Origin: Oasisia sp. SBJ-2009
Lineage: Eukaryota; Annelida; Polychaeta; Sabellida; Siboglinidae
NCBI GenBank assembly: GCA_964017155.1
Contig: OZ024857.1
Span: 20,279,404 to 20,343,403 of the forward strand
Reading direction: 5' to 3'
DNA: 64,000 nt
The notes beneath the pieces are model-generated. The model was given only the letters and a program-made list of their open reading frames with translations, was not told the origin of the DNA and searched no databases. Position numbers and translations under genes: made by a program. The first letter of the stretch is position 1; every line of letters starts with the position of its first letter. Shown here piece by piece: positions 1-11,319 of the stretch.

Positions 1-279
1 GATTATGAAAGCCAGTCAGGCAGTGTTGGAATGTTGCGGTCTACGACCAATCTCTCTCTCCATCCCGTGAGTCATACGCAGTTAATGCTTTCTGTTACTC
101 AGCCATATGCAGGAACACGGGCCTTTGCATTACCACAAGACACATGCTGTTACTGTGTGTTCTTTATTCTAGTTTATGCAGCAGCATGCCACTCTGCCAT
201 CGTAAACCGCAGGTGCTGCTGTAGTTATGCTAAACTCACTTCTGCTGTTGTGTCTGCCACTAACGTAAATCAACCCATA
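1..279. other. Intergenic, nothing recognised
   Basis: No coding, RNA or repeat feature can be supported. The open frame here has no recognisable protein similarity. Confidence 0.4.
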
Positions 280-580
280 GCTTTATGTAGAGACCCGTCC
301 ACCCGTCATTAGGACAGGGTAAAAAACGAATATGGACGGGCAGAAATATGGGTGGACGCCGGACGGGTAAAAAAAAGTCTTCCAAAACCATAGATATTGT
401 TAGTTATGCCTTGAAAGTGAATATAAATGGTGTCATGTGTGTATTTGTAGCCCATTTCAGGTCATCAGGCACATCTGAAAGTTCGTAAACTAGCTTAACA
501 GTTAACATCCATGTGTCCACCAAAACATGTGTGACTGGCAATCATTTTATCCTGCATAAAGCCCTGAATCAACCTCAAGT
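280..580 (+). repeat. Dispersed repeat R1, copy 1
   Basis: About 300 bp that reappears in diverged form at 8518-8775. Shared landmarks in order are GAGACCC.TCCA, a GGACGG block, TAGATAT..TTGTTA, TGTCCACCAAAA.ATGTGTGAC and the CTGCA.AAAGCC end. A weaker match to the first part lies near 12568-12620 (GGGATCCGTCCAG). The family is not recognised. No terminal inverted repeat or target-site duplication was found. Confidence 0.5.
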
Positions 581-1600
581 GTCCCTCTTCATTCGTTACA
601 AACTTTTTACAGTAAAATATTCTTAAAGCAATGGCGCCAGCTCCTAATATATGCCTAGATGCACAGAGTTAACCACAATACCCTTTGATGTTTAACCTTC
701 CCACATTCTAGTCAGCAGCTAGTCACAAATTACTGCTCGCCAAATTATATGCAGGGGAGCTGGCACCTCCCTTTAATGATACAGGATAAGATTTGTCATA
801 GGTACAACACCAACCAAATAATATTTAATAAAATATATTGCAATGTTTACATTTACAATGTTTTTACCCATAAAATATTCATCAAAGTACATGCAAAAAC
901 CATCCTTAACACCAGATACAAAACTTCAACAGCAGGAGGTGAGCCTAATGTTTTTGTCTAAAATTGCCCTAAATAGTGATTCGCTCCTACAGGGAAGACA
1001 GGAAGTGGGACAAAGTACTGACTTCCTGCTAATAATATCACCACCCTGGATTGAGGATGAATCCGAGCAGCAGAAAAGACAAGATTGCTTCCATAGAGCT
1101 ACATACAATGACAATCTCTTCGTTTTTTCACCTCAGATCCATAGCAAGCAAGACATGCGTGTAAGACATCACTGGTACTGCCCGGTGAATGTCCAGACCG
1201 GTCCAGACAATCAGGCAGTCATTGTCCACACTGTGGTCATTGCCTCTGCTGGCAACTGCGCCTTTTTAGCCGAGATATTAATTTCCATAGTGGATCAATA
1301 ATAATCCACCGGCTAGATGGAGTGAAGCTATGAAGGAATATTTATGGAAGTCATCGACACACGAGCACTGCTCAGGAATCAGCATAGAAGTGTGATTTAC
1401 CACTGCCACTGCAGTAGCTTCACTGGCTGGATTGCTTGTACTGGTTGACTTTATGGAAAGTGTTTGTTTTTCCAAACAATCTGAAATCTTCATAACTAGA
1501 ACATTTTTATTGCAGATTATATATGAAGGTTCTGATTGTGGCTAGTGTCCTTCGTGTTCTCACTGCCACCTCATTCACTCACTAACCCAGTTAAACCCAC
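581..1600. other. Intergenic, nothing recognised
   Basis: Overlapping short frames on both strands show no family resemblance and no codon-like character. No repeat was recognised. Confidence 0.35.
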
Positions 1601-1619
1601 CCACTGAGGTCGAATCTTG

Positions 1620-2135
1620 GACTACTATTGGCTTCAACAATCCCAGTTCCCAGCACAGATTGCTGTCTGTGCCCCACATGTTCTGATTGTAGTCTGTGCC
1701 CCACATAATTCTTTCTGTTCTCATTGCAGTCTGTGCCCCCAGATGTTCTGACTGTGCCCCACATTACACTCTAACTGTGGTCTGCCCCCCCCCCCCCCAT
1801 ATTGAATTGTAATTGGTCTGTACCTCCCTTATACTCTAACTGTGGTCTGTACCCCATATATTCTAATTGTGGTCTGTACCCCATATTGATTTGTAACTGT
1901 TGTCTGGACCCCATATATTCTAACTGTGGTCTGTACCCCATATATTCTAATTGTGGTCTGTACCCCATATTGATTTGTAACTGTTGTCTGGACCCCATAT
2001 ACTCTAACTGTGGTCTGCACCCCACATGTTCTAACTGTGGTCTGCACCCCACATTTTCTAACTGTGGTCTGTACCCCACATGTTCTAACTGTGGTCTGCA
2101 CCCCACATTTTCTAACTGTGGTCTGTACCAGACTC
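1620..2135. repeat. 27-bp minisatellite
   Basis: Tandem imperfect repeats of a unit like TCTAACTGTGGTCTGTACC plus CCATAT. Spacing is close to 27 bp in the central part (about 1835-2125) and looser at the left. Because the period is a multiple of three, long frames stay open on both strands and encode repeated YGVQTTVRI-like or SNCGLYPI-like peptides. These are a by-product of the period, not evidence of a gene. A C-homopolymer sits inside the array near 1787-1798. Confidence 0.85.
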
Positions 2136-2830
2136 CACCCTCCCTGTCCATGGGTCAAGAAGCCCGCCCATAAATCAGCCCAGCGGGAGGGTAACAAACA
2201 GGACACTGAGAGCCTTGGGACCTAGGACTGTCTAGTTAGTGCAAGCGTAGGCATTCATCACCACTGGGGCGGCCAGCAATCGTTCCCAGGGGGGCTGGCG
2301 GGTCTGAATGGCTGTTGCCTTTGCTAGAACACTGTAGGAATGTATTGCCACTGGTGTGTCAGAGCACCACAGGGTATAGCTCTACCATCTACCAGCTCAA
2401 GGCAAAATGTCAAAGAGAAGTGTGGAATTTATTCAACACTGAGCACTGTTGTATTGAATAGATTCTGTTTTCATCTTCGCGCGACGTTTAGCCTCAAGGG
2501 AGTCGCCAAAAAAGAAAAGACATTCACCGTGAAAAGGACCTTTGAAGATGTGTTCCATTCTCATGCAAAACTGTCACGCCAGTAACCTCGAGCTAGTTGT
2601 TAGACACAGACAGTAAGAGCAGACAATTGGCTGGTGGGTATCTTACGTGTGTCTTCTGATGTATTGTGTCATAACAAGTGAGAAAGGGAGGTAACTTGTT
2701 GCCTAGTACTGTGTCCACACTATAGGCATTCTCAAGTGTGTTTTACACCTCACTCTCTGTTACTGTTAGTTTGTCAGCCTTGTTCATTCGAGTATCATCT
2801 CATCCTCCCTGGGACACACCAATTACTACT
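2136..2830. other. Intergenic, nothing recognised
   Basis: Non-repetitive sequence with one 81-codon plus-strand frame (2340-2585) that I do not recognise. No splice-linked neighbours could be found for it. Confidence 0.3.
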
Positions 2831-2834
2831 GGTT

Positions 2835-3084
2835 CAGGGGGAGACATAACTCCAGAATTTCTGGTAATCAGCAGGACTACGTAGTTGGGAAATCTGGTAG
2901 TTCTTGGAGACATCTGGTAGTTCAGAAGTGGCACAATTTTAAGCAAGATAATATGATAAAAAAATGTGAAAAATATTCCCAATTTTTTTGGTAGTCCATT
3001 GGGTTACCGCTGACACCAGCTTTGGTAGCCCAATCAAATTTTTGGTACTCCTTGGACTACCAGACTACCACTATTTCGACCCCG
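2835..3084. mobile_element. hAT-like MITE relic (CAGGGG ends)
   Basis: The left end begins CAGGGGGAGACATAAC. The right end, read on the minus strand, begins CGGGGTCGAAATAGTGG, giving short imperfect inverted ends about 250 bp apart. The inside is rich in GGTAGTCC/GGTAGCCC words. CAGGGG ends suggest a non-autonomous hAT-type element. I could not find a clean 8-bp target duplication, so the class is an inference. A related single end is at 44894. Confidence 0.45.
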
Positions 3085-3089
3085 GCTTT

Positions 3090-4357
3090 AACAAGTTGTT
3101 TCCATAGCTATTGGTATAAAGGCCACACTAAAAAATGTGGACATACAACTTAACTGTGTGATATAGGGCAAAGGGGAATTAACAAAATTACCCATGACTT
3201 AGAACAACGTCAACAGGTTTCAACCCTGTAGCCACCAACAATGAGACAGCACCCTGAGCTGAATCACAGGGTAGAATCTTAATCCCACGATATCCACAAA
3301 ACTATTTCATAATGTTCTTCATGCTGTACCAATCGACCATAAAATCGAAGAATCTGAACTTATAGGTAATTACATACCTTATAAAACCTGCTGACCCTTC
3401 CTGTGCCTAATTCAGATGTGGCTCATGATGTTGAAAGAAATTACAGTATTAAATTGATTCTCTATAAACACAAAATGTGCTGGTTATGTGGGCAGTGTGT
3501 TTGAACACTCAGCAATGCGTGTGAGTGGTATGTGTCTTTAGTAGCAACTCAGCCCTGCCGAAACTTTTACAAGTGTTGCTTCAGTCCAGTTCCAGTGCTC
3601 ATGTTCATTTTTCTACATGTAGCTATTGCATTTTTGTAGAATGGCTGCATGGATTTCTTAAACATCTGTCGTAATCATCTTGTATGTCCACATTTTGAAT
3701 TAAACTTAATTTTATACTTATAATACTGGCTGCCAAATTGCATTTGGTAATCCCAAATCAATGTTTGTCATTTGAAAATGTCACCATGAAATTCTTCAAA
3801 TTGTACATGGAAAGATAAACACATAAGAGGCAGGTGGGACTAACTGCAAGTTCACGGGATTGCTCTCCGATGCTGATCACACAGGCTTCGTTTTACCAGT
3901 CATGGAAGTAAGGCAAAATAGAACCGATTCAATAAACGTTCTGAGCACTAATACTGATTTAAGCTAAGGATGATTTTTGTGAATGGTGATGGAGCTTACT
4001 ATAAACAAAGACTGACCTTATAACTAATGATGGCGTGGGCCCTGCCTACTATTTGTACAACATACTGATGGATGGCACTGCATCACTCTTGTGTGTAAAT
4101 ACACAGCAGTCACCTGGCAAACAGCCCCCATACGTAAACACAGTTTGGAAATGTGACCTTTCACCTGCAGTGAACACTGCCCCGTATCAGGGTAGGTCAA
4201 CATTGATAAATTGCCCCCACTGGTAAGTCAAAACTCAACTGAGTGCTGTACTGTGGTATTTACAAGTGTAAATAACAGGAGAGTCACAAATGCAGTATCA
4301 GTTGCATTCAGTAAATACTGACAGAGAGCCACTGGTAGTTTGTGATCGACTATAATT
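3090..4357. other. Intergenic, nothing recognised
   Basis: AT-rich sequence with no supported gene, RNA or repeat. Confidence 0.35.
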
Positions 4358-4760
4358 ACCATCATGAATACAAATGCACTTGTCAAGACCCAGAATTCTA
4401 GAACAGCGGTTTTATTTTATTTTGTGCATTGCGTTTTGTTAAAATTGTGTTAATTGGATTGGAGTTGAATTAAGCAAAGTAAGATTAGTTGAATGAATTT
4501 ATCAAAATGAAAAAAAAACAATCTACAGAACTTCCTGTGAACTCTTTCCATACACAATACAACATTACCATCATGAATACAAATGCACTTGTCAAGACAC
4601 TATTCTAGAACAGTGGTTTTATTTAGTTTTGTGCATTGTGCTTGTTAAAATTGTGTGAACTGGATTGGAATCGAATTAAGCAAAGTAAGATTAATTGAAT
4701 GAATTGATCAAAATTAAAAAAATTACACAACTGCCTGTGAGCTCTTTCCATATGCAAATT
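4358..4760. repeat. Two-copy tandem duplication, ~205 bp
   Basis: The block from ACCATCATGAATACAAATGC through TTCTAGAACAG, TTTTGTGCATTG, AAGCAAAGTAAGATTA and CTCTTTCCATA occurs at about 4358-4555 and again at 4567-4758. The copies differ by scattered substitutions and small indels, so the duplication is not recent. Confidence 0.85.
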
Positions 4761-5525
4761 TTGCATCCAAACAACTATAAATTTCATAAACAGAAGGGTA
4801 CTGCCATTCTCCAACCTCTACCAGTACAACTGGAGCTGATAGCTACCACATGTCTGCCCTCTATGCAGTCCCTTGTTTAAGTCGTTAAAATGTAGTTACT
4901 TATCTGGCATGGTTAACCCCTGCTGACTGTTGACTTGTTTATATCTGCACCACCCTCTACAGGCAAATTGGTAAGTATTTAAAACATGTGTGCACTGACA
5001 ATAATAAATAAAATATGTCAACAACAAAAAAACAGTTATTTATAACTTAGAATCATGACATAGGGATTGGTTAGTTTGGACACCGCTATGAATTGTGGGA
5101 AGAAAGGAACGGTTATGTAAAATGAGACCACCCTGTGAGTTAACACATATTAATGCAAAAAAGGTGGCATCAGCATTTTTGGGTCATAAAAACTGTTAGA
5201 ACGACACTGTGCATTGGTGGGGAAGGAGTGATATACCTAGAGTGTAAAATTACAGATAAAAAGTGAGACTTTCAAAAGCGTTGTTGATCAATTGTATACA
5301 TTGCAAACTTGCAAGAAGATCCATAATTAAACCTGCCGGTACTACAAGCGGAAACCACAAAATAAATAATGGTCCCTTCAAGTAGCGTACATATCATGAC
5401 TAAGCATTTCAACAGCCATGTGGGAGTGGAGTTTACTGGTGTACAATCGATGGGCCAGTTAGCAACCCCTAGTCTCCTAAAGCATTTCAACTCACTGCTA
5501 TGTTTCACAAATAATTCTGCACTGC
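4761..5525. other. Intergenic, nothing recognised
   Basis: Short unrecognised frames on both strands (for example 5272-5508 and 5369-5575). No conserved protein motif. Confidence 0.3.
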
Positions 5526-5880
5526 AACCAATTTCACAATCTGAAATTCAAGACGGATTTCAAATGCAAACCTGACAAATGATGAACTGGGAGAAAGTTC
5601 TCTGTTGTTTGAGTGGATCCCCCCCAAGGTGTAAACTAAAATACCACTCCTGTACAGTAATGGTCAACCAACAAAGGACCAGTTCCATGCATGAGTGGAC
5701 GTTACCAATTTCACAATCTGAAATTCAAAAGAAGGATTTCAAATGCAGTCCTGACAAACGAACTGGAAGAAAGTTCACAGTTGTTTGACTATGTCCAGGC
5801 CCCCCCCCCACACACACACCCCAGGGTGTAAACTAAAATACCACTCCTGTATGGGGATGGTCAACTGACAAAGGACAAGT
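5526..5880. repeat. Two-copy tandem duplication, ~180 bp
   Basis: The block from CCAATTTCACAATCTGAAATT to GTGTAAACTAAAATACCACT and the following ATGGTCAAC.GACAAAGGAC occurs at about 5528-5700 and 5705-5880. Both copies carry a C-run before the GTGTAAAC word, longer in the second, where it merges into a CA run. Confidence 0.85.
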
Positions 5881-7513
5881 TCTTTAACCCAACTATCTGA
5901 CCACACACAGCACATGTGTGACCCAATAACACGTTGGATGCATGCCAAACGGCAAATTAGACTTGCCTGTTATGACAGGTAGAACAAACACCAGCTTTGT
6001 CATGTCAAAACAGAGGTTTTTCAGCCCCTGTGCCTGCAGCAACAGCTTCTGTTAATCTGTCTGTTTACATCCAGCTACTGCATACACAGTGCAAACAACC
6101 AAAGTACACTAAATCTAAATTCCTACCATTTGTAAATCAGCAGTTTAGTAATAGTAACTATTGATCTGCTCACTTTTGGTCAACATTGCTAATTTTAAAT
6201 TAACAATTATTATATTAAATTATATTGTTATCCATTAATTGCTTGCCACAAAAACACATGTGTACAGAGTTTTCTGTACACCAAAGTATAAATTTACGTA
6301 TTTCTATCAAATAATGAGTTGTCTAGACTGTTTTGTCATTGAAACAGAAACCTTCTATTATCTATGTTAAACTACTGTAGAACATCCCTTTAACCTCAGC
6401 AATACAGCAATGTTGCAATTAAGGTCACCTGGGGATGTCCCAAAACAGCAAAGTATAGTAAATCAGTCCTGCAAATAGGGTCACCTCTCAAGGGATACAA
6501 CTGTAATTGACATAATAAAGCGTGCATAACAGAAACAGATATAGTGAGTAGTGAGTAGTAGATTATGACTAATGTGACATTAATAGATCATGTGTAACAC
6601 ATCCGTCTATTTAGAGCCTGCCTGTCACTCCTACATGTGTACACTGCTCAGCCAATTGTCACCGGGGAAGTACATCAGGACAGACTGAATGAGTCTGGAC
6701 AAAGACTCTACACAGCTGTGTTTGGGTCTACACTGTCCAGACAAAGCTAATGATGATGATGACAGAGTGTAAATGTGGTCTATTTAGATAACGCCACAGG
6801 GGGTTGAAAGGTACACACAGTGTGGGACTGCATGAGCTATGGGGCACAGGTGATACCCTGTCTGCAGCTGGTAGTGGGACAACTAGCCCTTCCCTCCCCT
6901 CCCCTCACTCCTGGCCTCAATCCCTAGGTGGCCCATCTCATGTTTTCAGCTGTCACTGATAAAATAGTATCTGGGGTCAGACCACAACTATGCTTAAATG
7001 CATGACGCAGTACAGTGCCTGACAACTGTTTTGTCTCTGATTGTCGCTAACGCTCGAACCATACACATCAATACATCACTGGTATTTGGGCAGGATGAGG
7101 TTAAGTTAATGTGATAGACCAACACGATGACTGTACATGTCATAAATGTATGCCATAGTCATTGCATATAATGCACATTCTAAATGGCATACAATAAACT
7201 TGATTCATGGCTGCAATGTTGTGCACATGTTCAGCAGTTATTGTTCCAGTGTATGCAACAACCTCATGGACAGATGAACAGTTTATGATATACAACAACT
7301 TGGAACAATCAGAGAGAACATTGCAAGCTTCACCTTTCATCAAATCTGCAATATGGACATTCTATGAGACCATCCACTACATAAGTACTGTCATAAAGTG
7401 TAGTGCTAAATAATATCAAATCTGGTTTCTTATGACCTAGCCAAGAACATGGCCTGCTAGAGCTGATTAAAAACACCAAACTAACCCTGCTGATTTGATC
7501 GAAGGAGGGATGG
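5881..7513. other. Intergenic or intronic, nothing recognised
   Basis: No supported feature. If the minus-strand exon at 8138-8344 is real, this is probably intron of that gene. Confidence 0.3.
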
Positions 7514-7974
7514 AGTCAGACCACATTTGCATTTTCCATAGACGACCATTATAACGTTTCCTTCATTTCCTACTAATCTTGATGAGATATGTTATTGAGA
7601 ATTTCACAGCATATTTACCCCCCCCCCCCCCCTATAGACAGAGGTTCAGTGAAAAATGTGTGAACTTTTAATACCTCAGGCTCCCACACACTTCTTTCAA
7701 ACCTTACACCCCTCCATTTCTGCTTGAACCACCCACGGATTGTCCCTGATTACATCGCCAAGCAAAATGACAACTGTATTAATACACAGCAATGCATGGA
7801 CTGACAGCTGTCATAATTTGACAGCTCTGATGACACGCTTCACAAAAACACAATTTCTACTTACTCCACACCACATATGTGCGCACAGAAATTCAGACAA
7901 CCTGCATAATGCTGTTTTTGTAGGGTACTCTTTGGTCGGGTCATGGCGGATGAACACCTTATTGTGGTCTTACA
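7514..7974. mobile_element. MITE family M1, copy 1
   Basis: A member of a ~450-bp family also seen at 26282, 35551, 50530 and 55740. Shared landmarks are a start with ACCACATTTG...CATAG.CG.CCATT.TAACGTTTC, a middle with GACAGCTGTCAT.ATTTGACAGCTCTGAT, and an end with TGGCGGA...TTATTGTGGTCTTA. The ends form an imperfect inverted repeat (AGACCACA). It lies about 165 bp downstream (minus-strand sense) of the putative delta-catenin exon. Confidence 0.65.
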
Positions 7975-8137
7975 TCGGCTGGTTTGCTGACCAGTAGGAG
8001 AAGATAACCAGAGAGAGACAGACTGACATCCTCCTAGTTCTAATTAAGCCACTCATCACCTACTGGCTCTTCACACACACCTCAGTCCACATGATCGTGC
8101 CGGGAACAAAAGGCGATGAACCAGAAAGAGACGTTAC

Positions 8138-8281
8138 CTGTTCCTTTACTGATTGCAGAATACTCGCGGCCGACTCGTCACCGTTCAACTCCTCGGTGAG
8201 GTCATGTGAGGTCACGTGACTGTCGTAGCCGTAGGACGGACGGTCATTGTATGTCGGTGCCTGTTGAGGACTCACAGGCAT
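8138..8281 (-). CDS. Probable delta/p120-catenin, first coding exon
   Basis: A 48-codon minus-strand exon starting at an ATG (8281) and ending in CAG before a GTAACG donor (8137). The exon itself begins at about 8344, after a good acceptor (pyrimidine-rich TTTTTGTTTCTTGCCAG), so it also holds about 60 nt of 5' UTR. The peptide ends SAASILQSVKEQ. This matches the N-terminal coiled-coil start of p120/delta-catenin proteins, where ILASVKEQE precedes a QFE.L..ALEEER helix. Those proteins link classical cadherins to the cytoskeleton at the plasma membrane. The splice phase is 0. I could not find the next exon in 1-8137, so the identity rests on one short motif plus good splice sites. The surroundings are CpG-richer than the flanks. 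Confidence 0.45.
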
Positions 8282-8517
8282 TGCGTGCTGCTTCTTCCGG
8301 GCGACGTGACTCTACGCTCGCCTGACCATCGGCTAGGCTGGAGTCTGGCAAGAAACAAAAACCTGGTTAGCTTTGAACTGAGGAAAATAGTTCAAATCGG
8401 CACAGTCCTACCTTATTTTTATGGCGAACTTGGTAATACAGTCACCTTGCAATACAGGTCAACCCATGATAGGAAAATCCAAAACTGGATAGGAAAATCC
8501 AAAACTGTTTCCATACA

Positions 8518-8775
8518 CAGCTTTATGCAGAGACCCATCCATCCGTGATTTGGACGGATAAAACCTTTTGTGGAAAGGTATAAATGTCAGTTATTGGGTA
8601 AAAATTGTAAAGTGCAAAATCGTAGATATATTGTTATTTATGTTTTGAAAATGGGTGTTAGTAGTTTAATTAAGATTATAAAACACATCTGGCTTGTCCA
8701 CCAAAAAATGTGTGACAGGATTTTTTTATGCTGCACAAAGCCTTGATGTCAACTAGATCAACCTGAGATAGTGAG
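8518..8775 (+). repeat. Dispersed repeat R1, copy 2
   Basis: Diverged second copy of the repeat at 280-580, in the same orientation. Shared words include GCAGAGACCCATCCATCCG, TAGATATATTGTTATTTATG, TTGTCCACCAAAAAATGTG and CTGCACAAAGCC. Confidence 0.5.
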
Positions 8776-11255
8776 TGACCTGTATTACACACACTCAATT
8801 GAGTGCGTGTGTGCGTGTGGGTGTTCGTGCATGCCTATGTGTGTGCGTGAACTTGACGATCACACTAGTCATGCATGAGGTTTGTTTGGCAGAAACAGGC
8901 CATATGTTAACCTGTCACATTTCCCAAAATAACTGGAAAATCAATAATCAAAATTTTAACATAATTCAAGCAGGTGTAAATAAGAAATCTCATTTCCAAA
9001 CCCAGGGCCCAGTCGCTGAAGGAGCAACTGCATTTTCAATTATAGAAAATCGCGGTTGAATGGTTTCTTGTTTCCCTTAAATTCTAATTAACGTAGTGAA
9101 CCAGGCCGCCTTATGTTACACCCGACTACTTCGTTGTCTCACACACAGTGGGAATGAAAGAGTTAATCCACTTGTGTATTCAAATAACAGTTCTGAACTT
9201 TGGCACATTTTTAGCATAAGTCTGAGGTGACAATGACTTACAAATTAGTGGCAATGTGTAACCCGCCTTCCTAATATGGCCTGCTGTATAGTATTACTAT
9301 TAGTGTTTAATTTCTTGTCCATCTTCCTCAGTTTGACATAATATATTTTTAGCACTGCAGTTCTGTGAAAATATGACTTATTCAAGATGACATTGCTCAC
9401 AGATGTGCAATATTCTTACAGTGCCTGTATAACCTCATAATAAGCATCAGAACGTTTATAAATAAGCCATCGGCCCATAAGAGTAACTGAACATTACATT
9501 TTATAACTGTAAATGGGAAACTAAAACACCAGTCAGTATTCTTTTCAAATGCCAGATGAATCAATTTGTACGATTACTGGGTACACATAAAAAGAACCAG
9601 GAACGAGAATAACTCAATAAGGCATAATTTTGATAAATCACGGCCACATTAGACATGCAGGGAAGGTGTGAGCCATACTGACCCCATTACGAGTTATTCT
9701 TGAATGAGCTTTATGCTGAATTATACAAGCTTTAGAGGGCACACTATTTCGGGTGACACTAAAACTGTGCAGTCACATCATCATAGCATGTGAAAGGAAG
9801 CAGGACATTTCTACCGCTGTGAACAACAATCCCTAATAGTTGGCCATGGGCCATCAGAAGGAACAAGCTTCAAAAACAGAAATAATAATATAGTAGTCTA
9901 AAGTGGTGTGGAACTATCTCAGTTTTGACTTTCGAAAACTGGTACTGTGTAATTTATTTTGAAATCCATCTTTAATGTTATTCTCTGTTATTCGATCAAT
10001 TAAGATAACATTTAGAAAACACTGCTAACATTGAGAAAACACTGCTAAAAGTTTGCTACACTTGAAAATAAACTATTTCAAGACTGCCAACCCTTTGTGG
10101 AATGACATGTGTTCCTTCCAAACAAAACATCTGGAAGTGGGATGTAGACAACCCAAATATGGCAACACTACTGTGTCCAACGTCTACACCATTTGGCACA
10201 AAACACTTCCTCCCCTGGTCCAATCAGATCTGGCCCATTCTCATATCACCCTCGACAGAAAACTAAGTCAGTCGTACCGTGATAACTCAATAAGACTCCA
10301 TTAATACTGCCGCATTCGCATCAGTGGCTGCCTCTTGTGTATGGTCAGATTCTCCAAAGCGACACTTACCCGTGTAATCGAATCCCCACAGAAGCAACTG
10401 TAGATACACTGCAAACCATGTCCACTGGCAGAGAGCATTTTGTGTTATTGGTCGGTGAAACAGACAGTGTCTAATTGTGGTGATTCACTCGACAGCCGGC
10501 CGCAGTCTGTCCCACAAGTCATATTGATCTGCCTGCTGCGACTAGCTGTAATAGCTGACGTTTTAACAAACTGTTGTACTGTTTTTATTGCAGATTTTTG
10601 TGGTCTTTCTTAATTTTAGCACTTTATATAATTAGCCACTTGGTATTCTCATTCTGGACACTTTAAATGTCTGATGTATGCAGGTATCAATTTTAAAATA
10701 AACAGTTTTCCAAATAGTTTATTTAAAAAACACAATAAATGGGGGATGTAATTATAAAGATTAGTGCTTGGTAAATGGTAATCATGCTCAGATAAGCTCA
10801 TCATGTAAGTCCTGGTGATGTTTATCAATGTTCCTTAATTAAACCCATTAACCCAGTTGTACAACACATTTATGTTTTTCTAGATTAAACGATAGCAAAT
10901 ATTCACAGTTAGGACAGTCATTAATAAATTAATAAATAAACTTCCTGGAGTGACAGTTACACCCCAAGATGCACCACGGGAACACATCATGTTGGCACTG
11001 ACAAAGATGTAGCACCTGCCACTAGCAGCACCAAGCAACCACAAGAAAGACTTCAGCGACTGATAACCTGCCAACCTACGCCAGTCAAAATGTCAGATTA
11101 ACAAGTGTCTAACTACAGCACTAGTTGACACCCAGCCAAGCCAGGGAAATGGTAGAGGCTGGAAAATATCCTGAACATTATGAAGTTGTTTTAATGGAAA
11201 CGGTCAATGCATACCGCATAGATAGAAAAATGGACTAACTGAAGGTTAATAGGGA
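8776..11255. other. Intergenic or intronic, nothing recognised
   Basis: No coding or RNA feature can be supported. A short GTGTGCGTGTG tract is at about 8800-8850. Confidence 0.3.
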
Positions 11256-11256
11256 C

Positions 11257-11274
11257 ATGCACGCATGCATGCAT

Positions 11275-11317
<43 letters not shown>

Positions 11318-11319
11318 CA
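11257..11319. repeat. (ATGC)n/(ACGC)n microsatellite
   Basis: Tetranucleotide tract that starts as GCATGCATGCATGC and continues as an ACGC run. The minus-strand frame across it reads as a VRAC/MHAC repeat and is an artefact. Confidence 0.9.

Noticed and set aside
1771..2206. Long repeat-rich frames on both strands (YGVQTTVRI / SNCGLYPI repeats)
   Set aside because: They arise from a 27-bp minisatellite whose period is divisible by three; several frames are open at once.
7617..7633. C homopolymers (also near 1787, 5800 and a G run at 32169) as quadruplex regulators
   Set aside because: Single homopolymer tracts common in such genomes; no conserved context.
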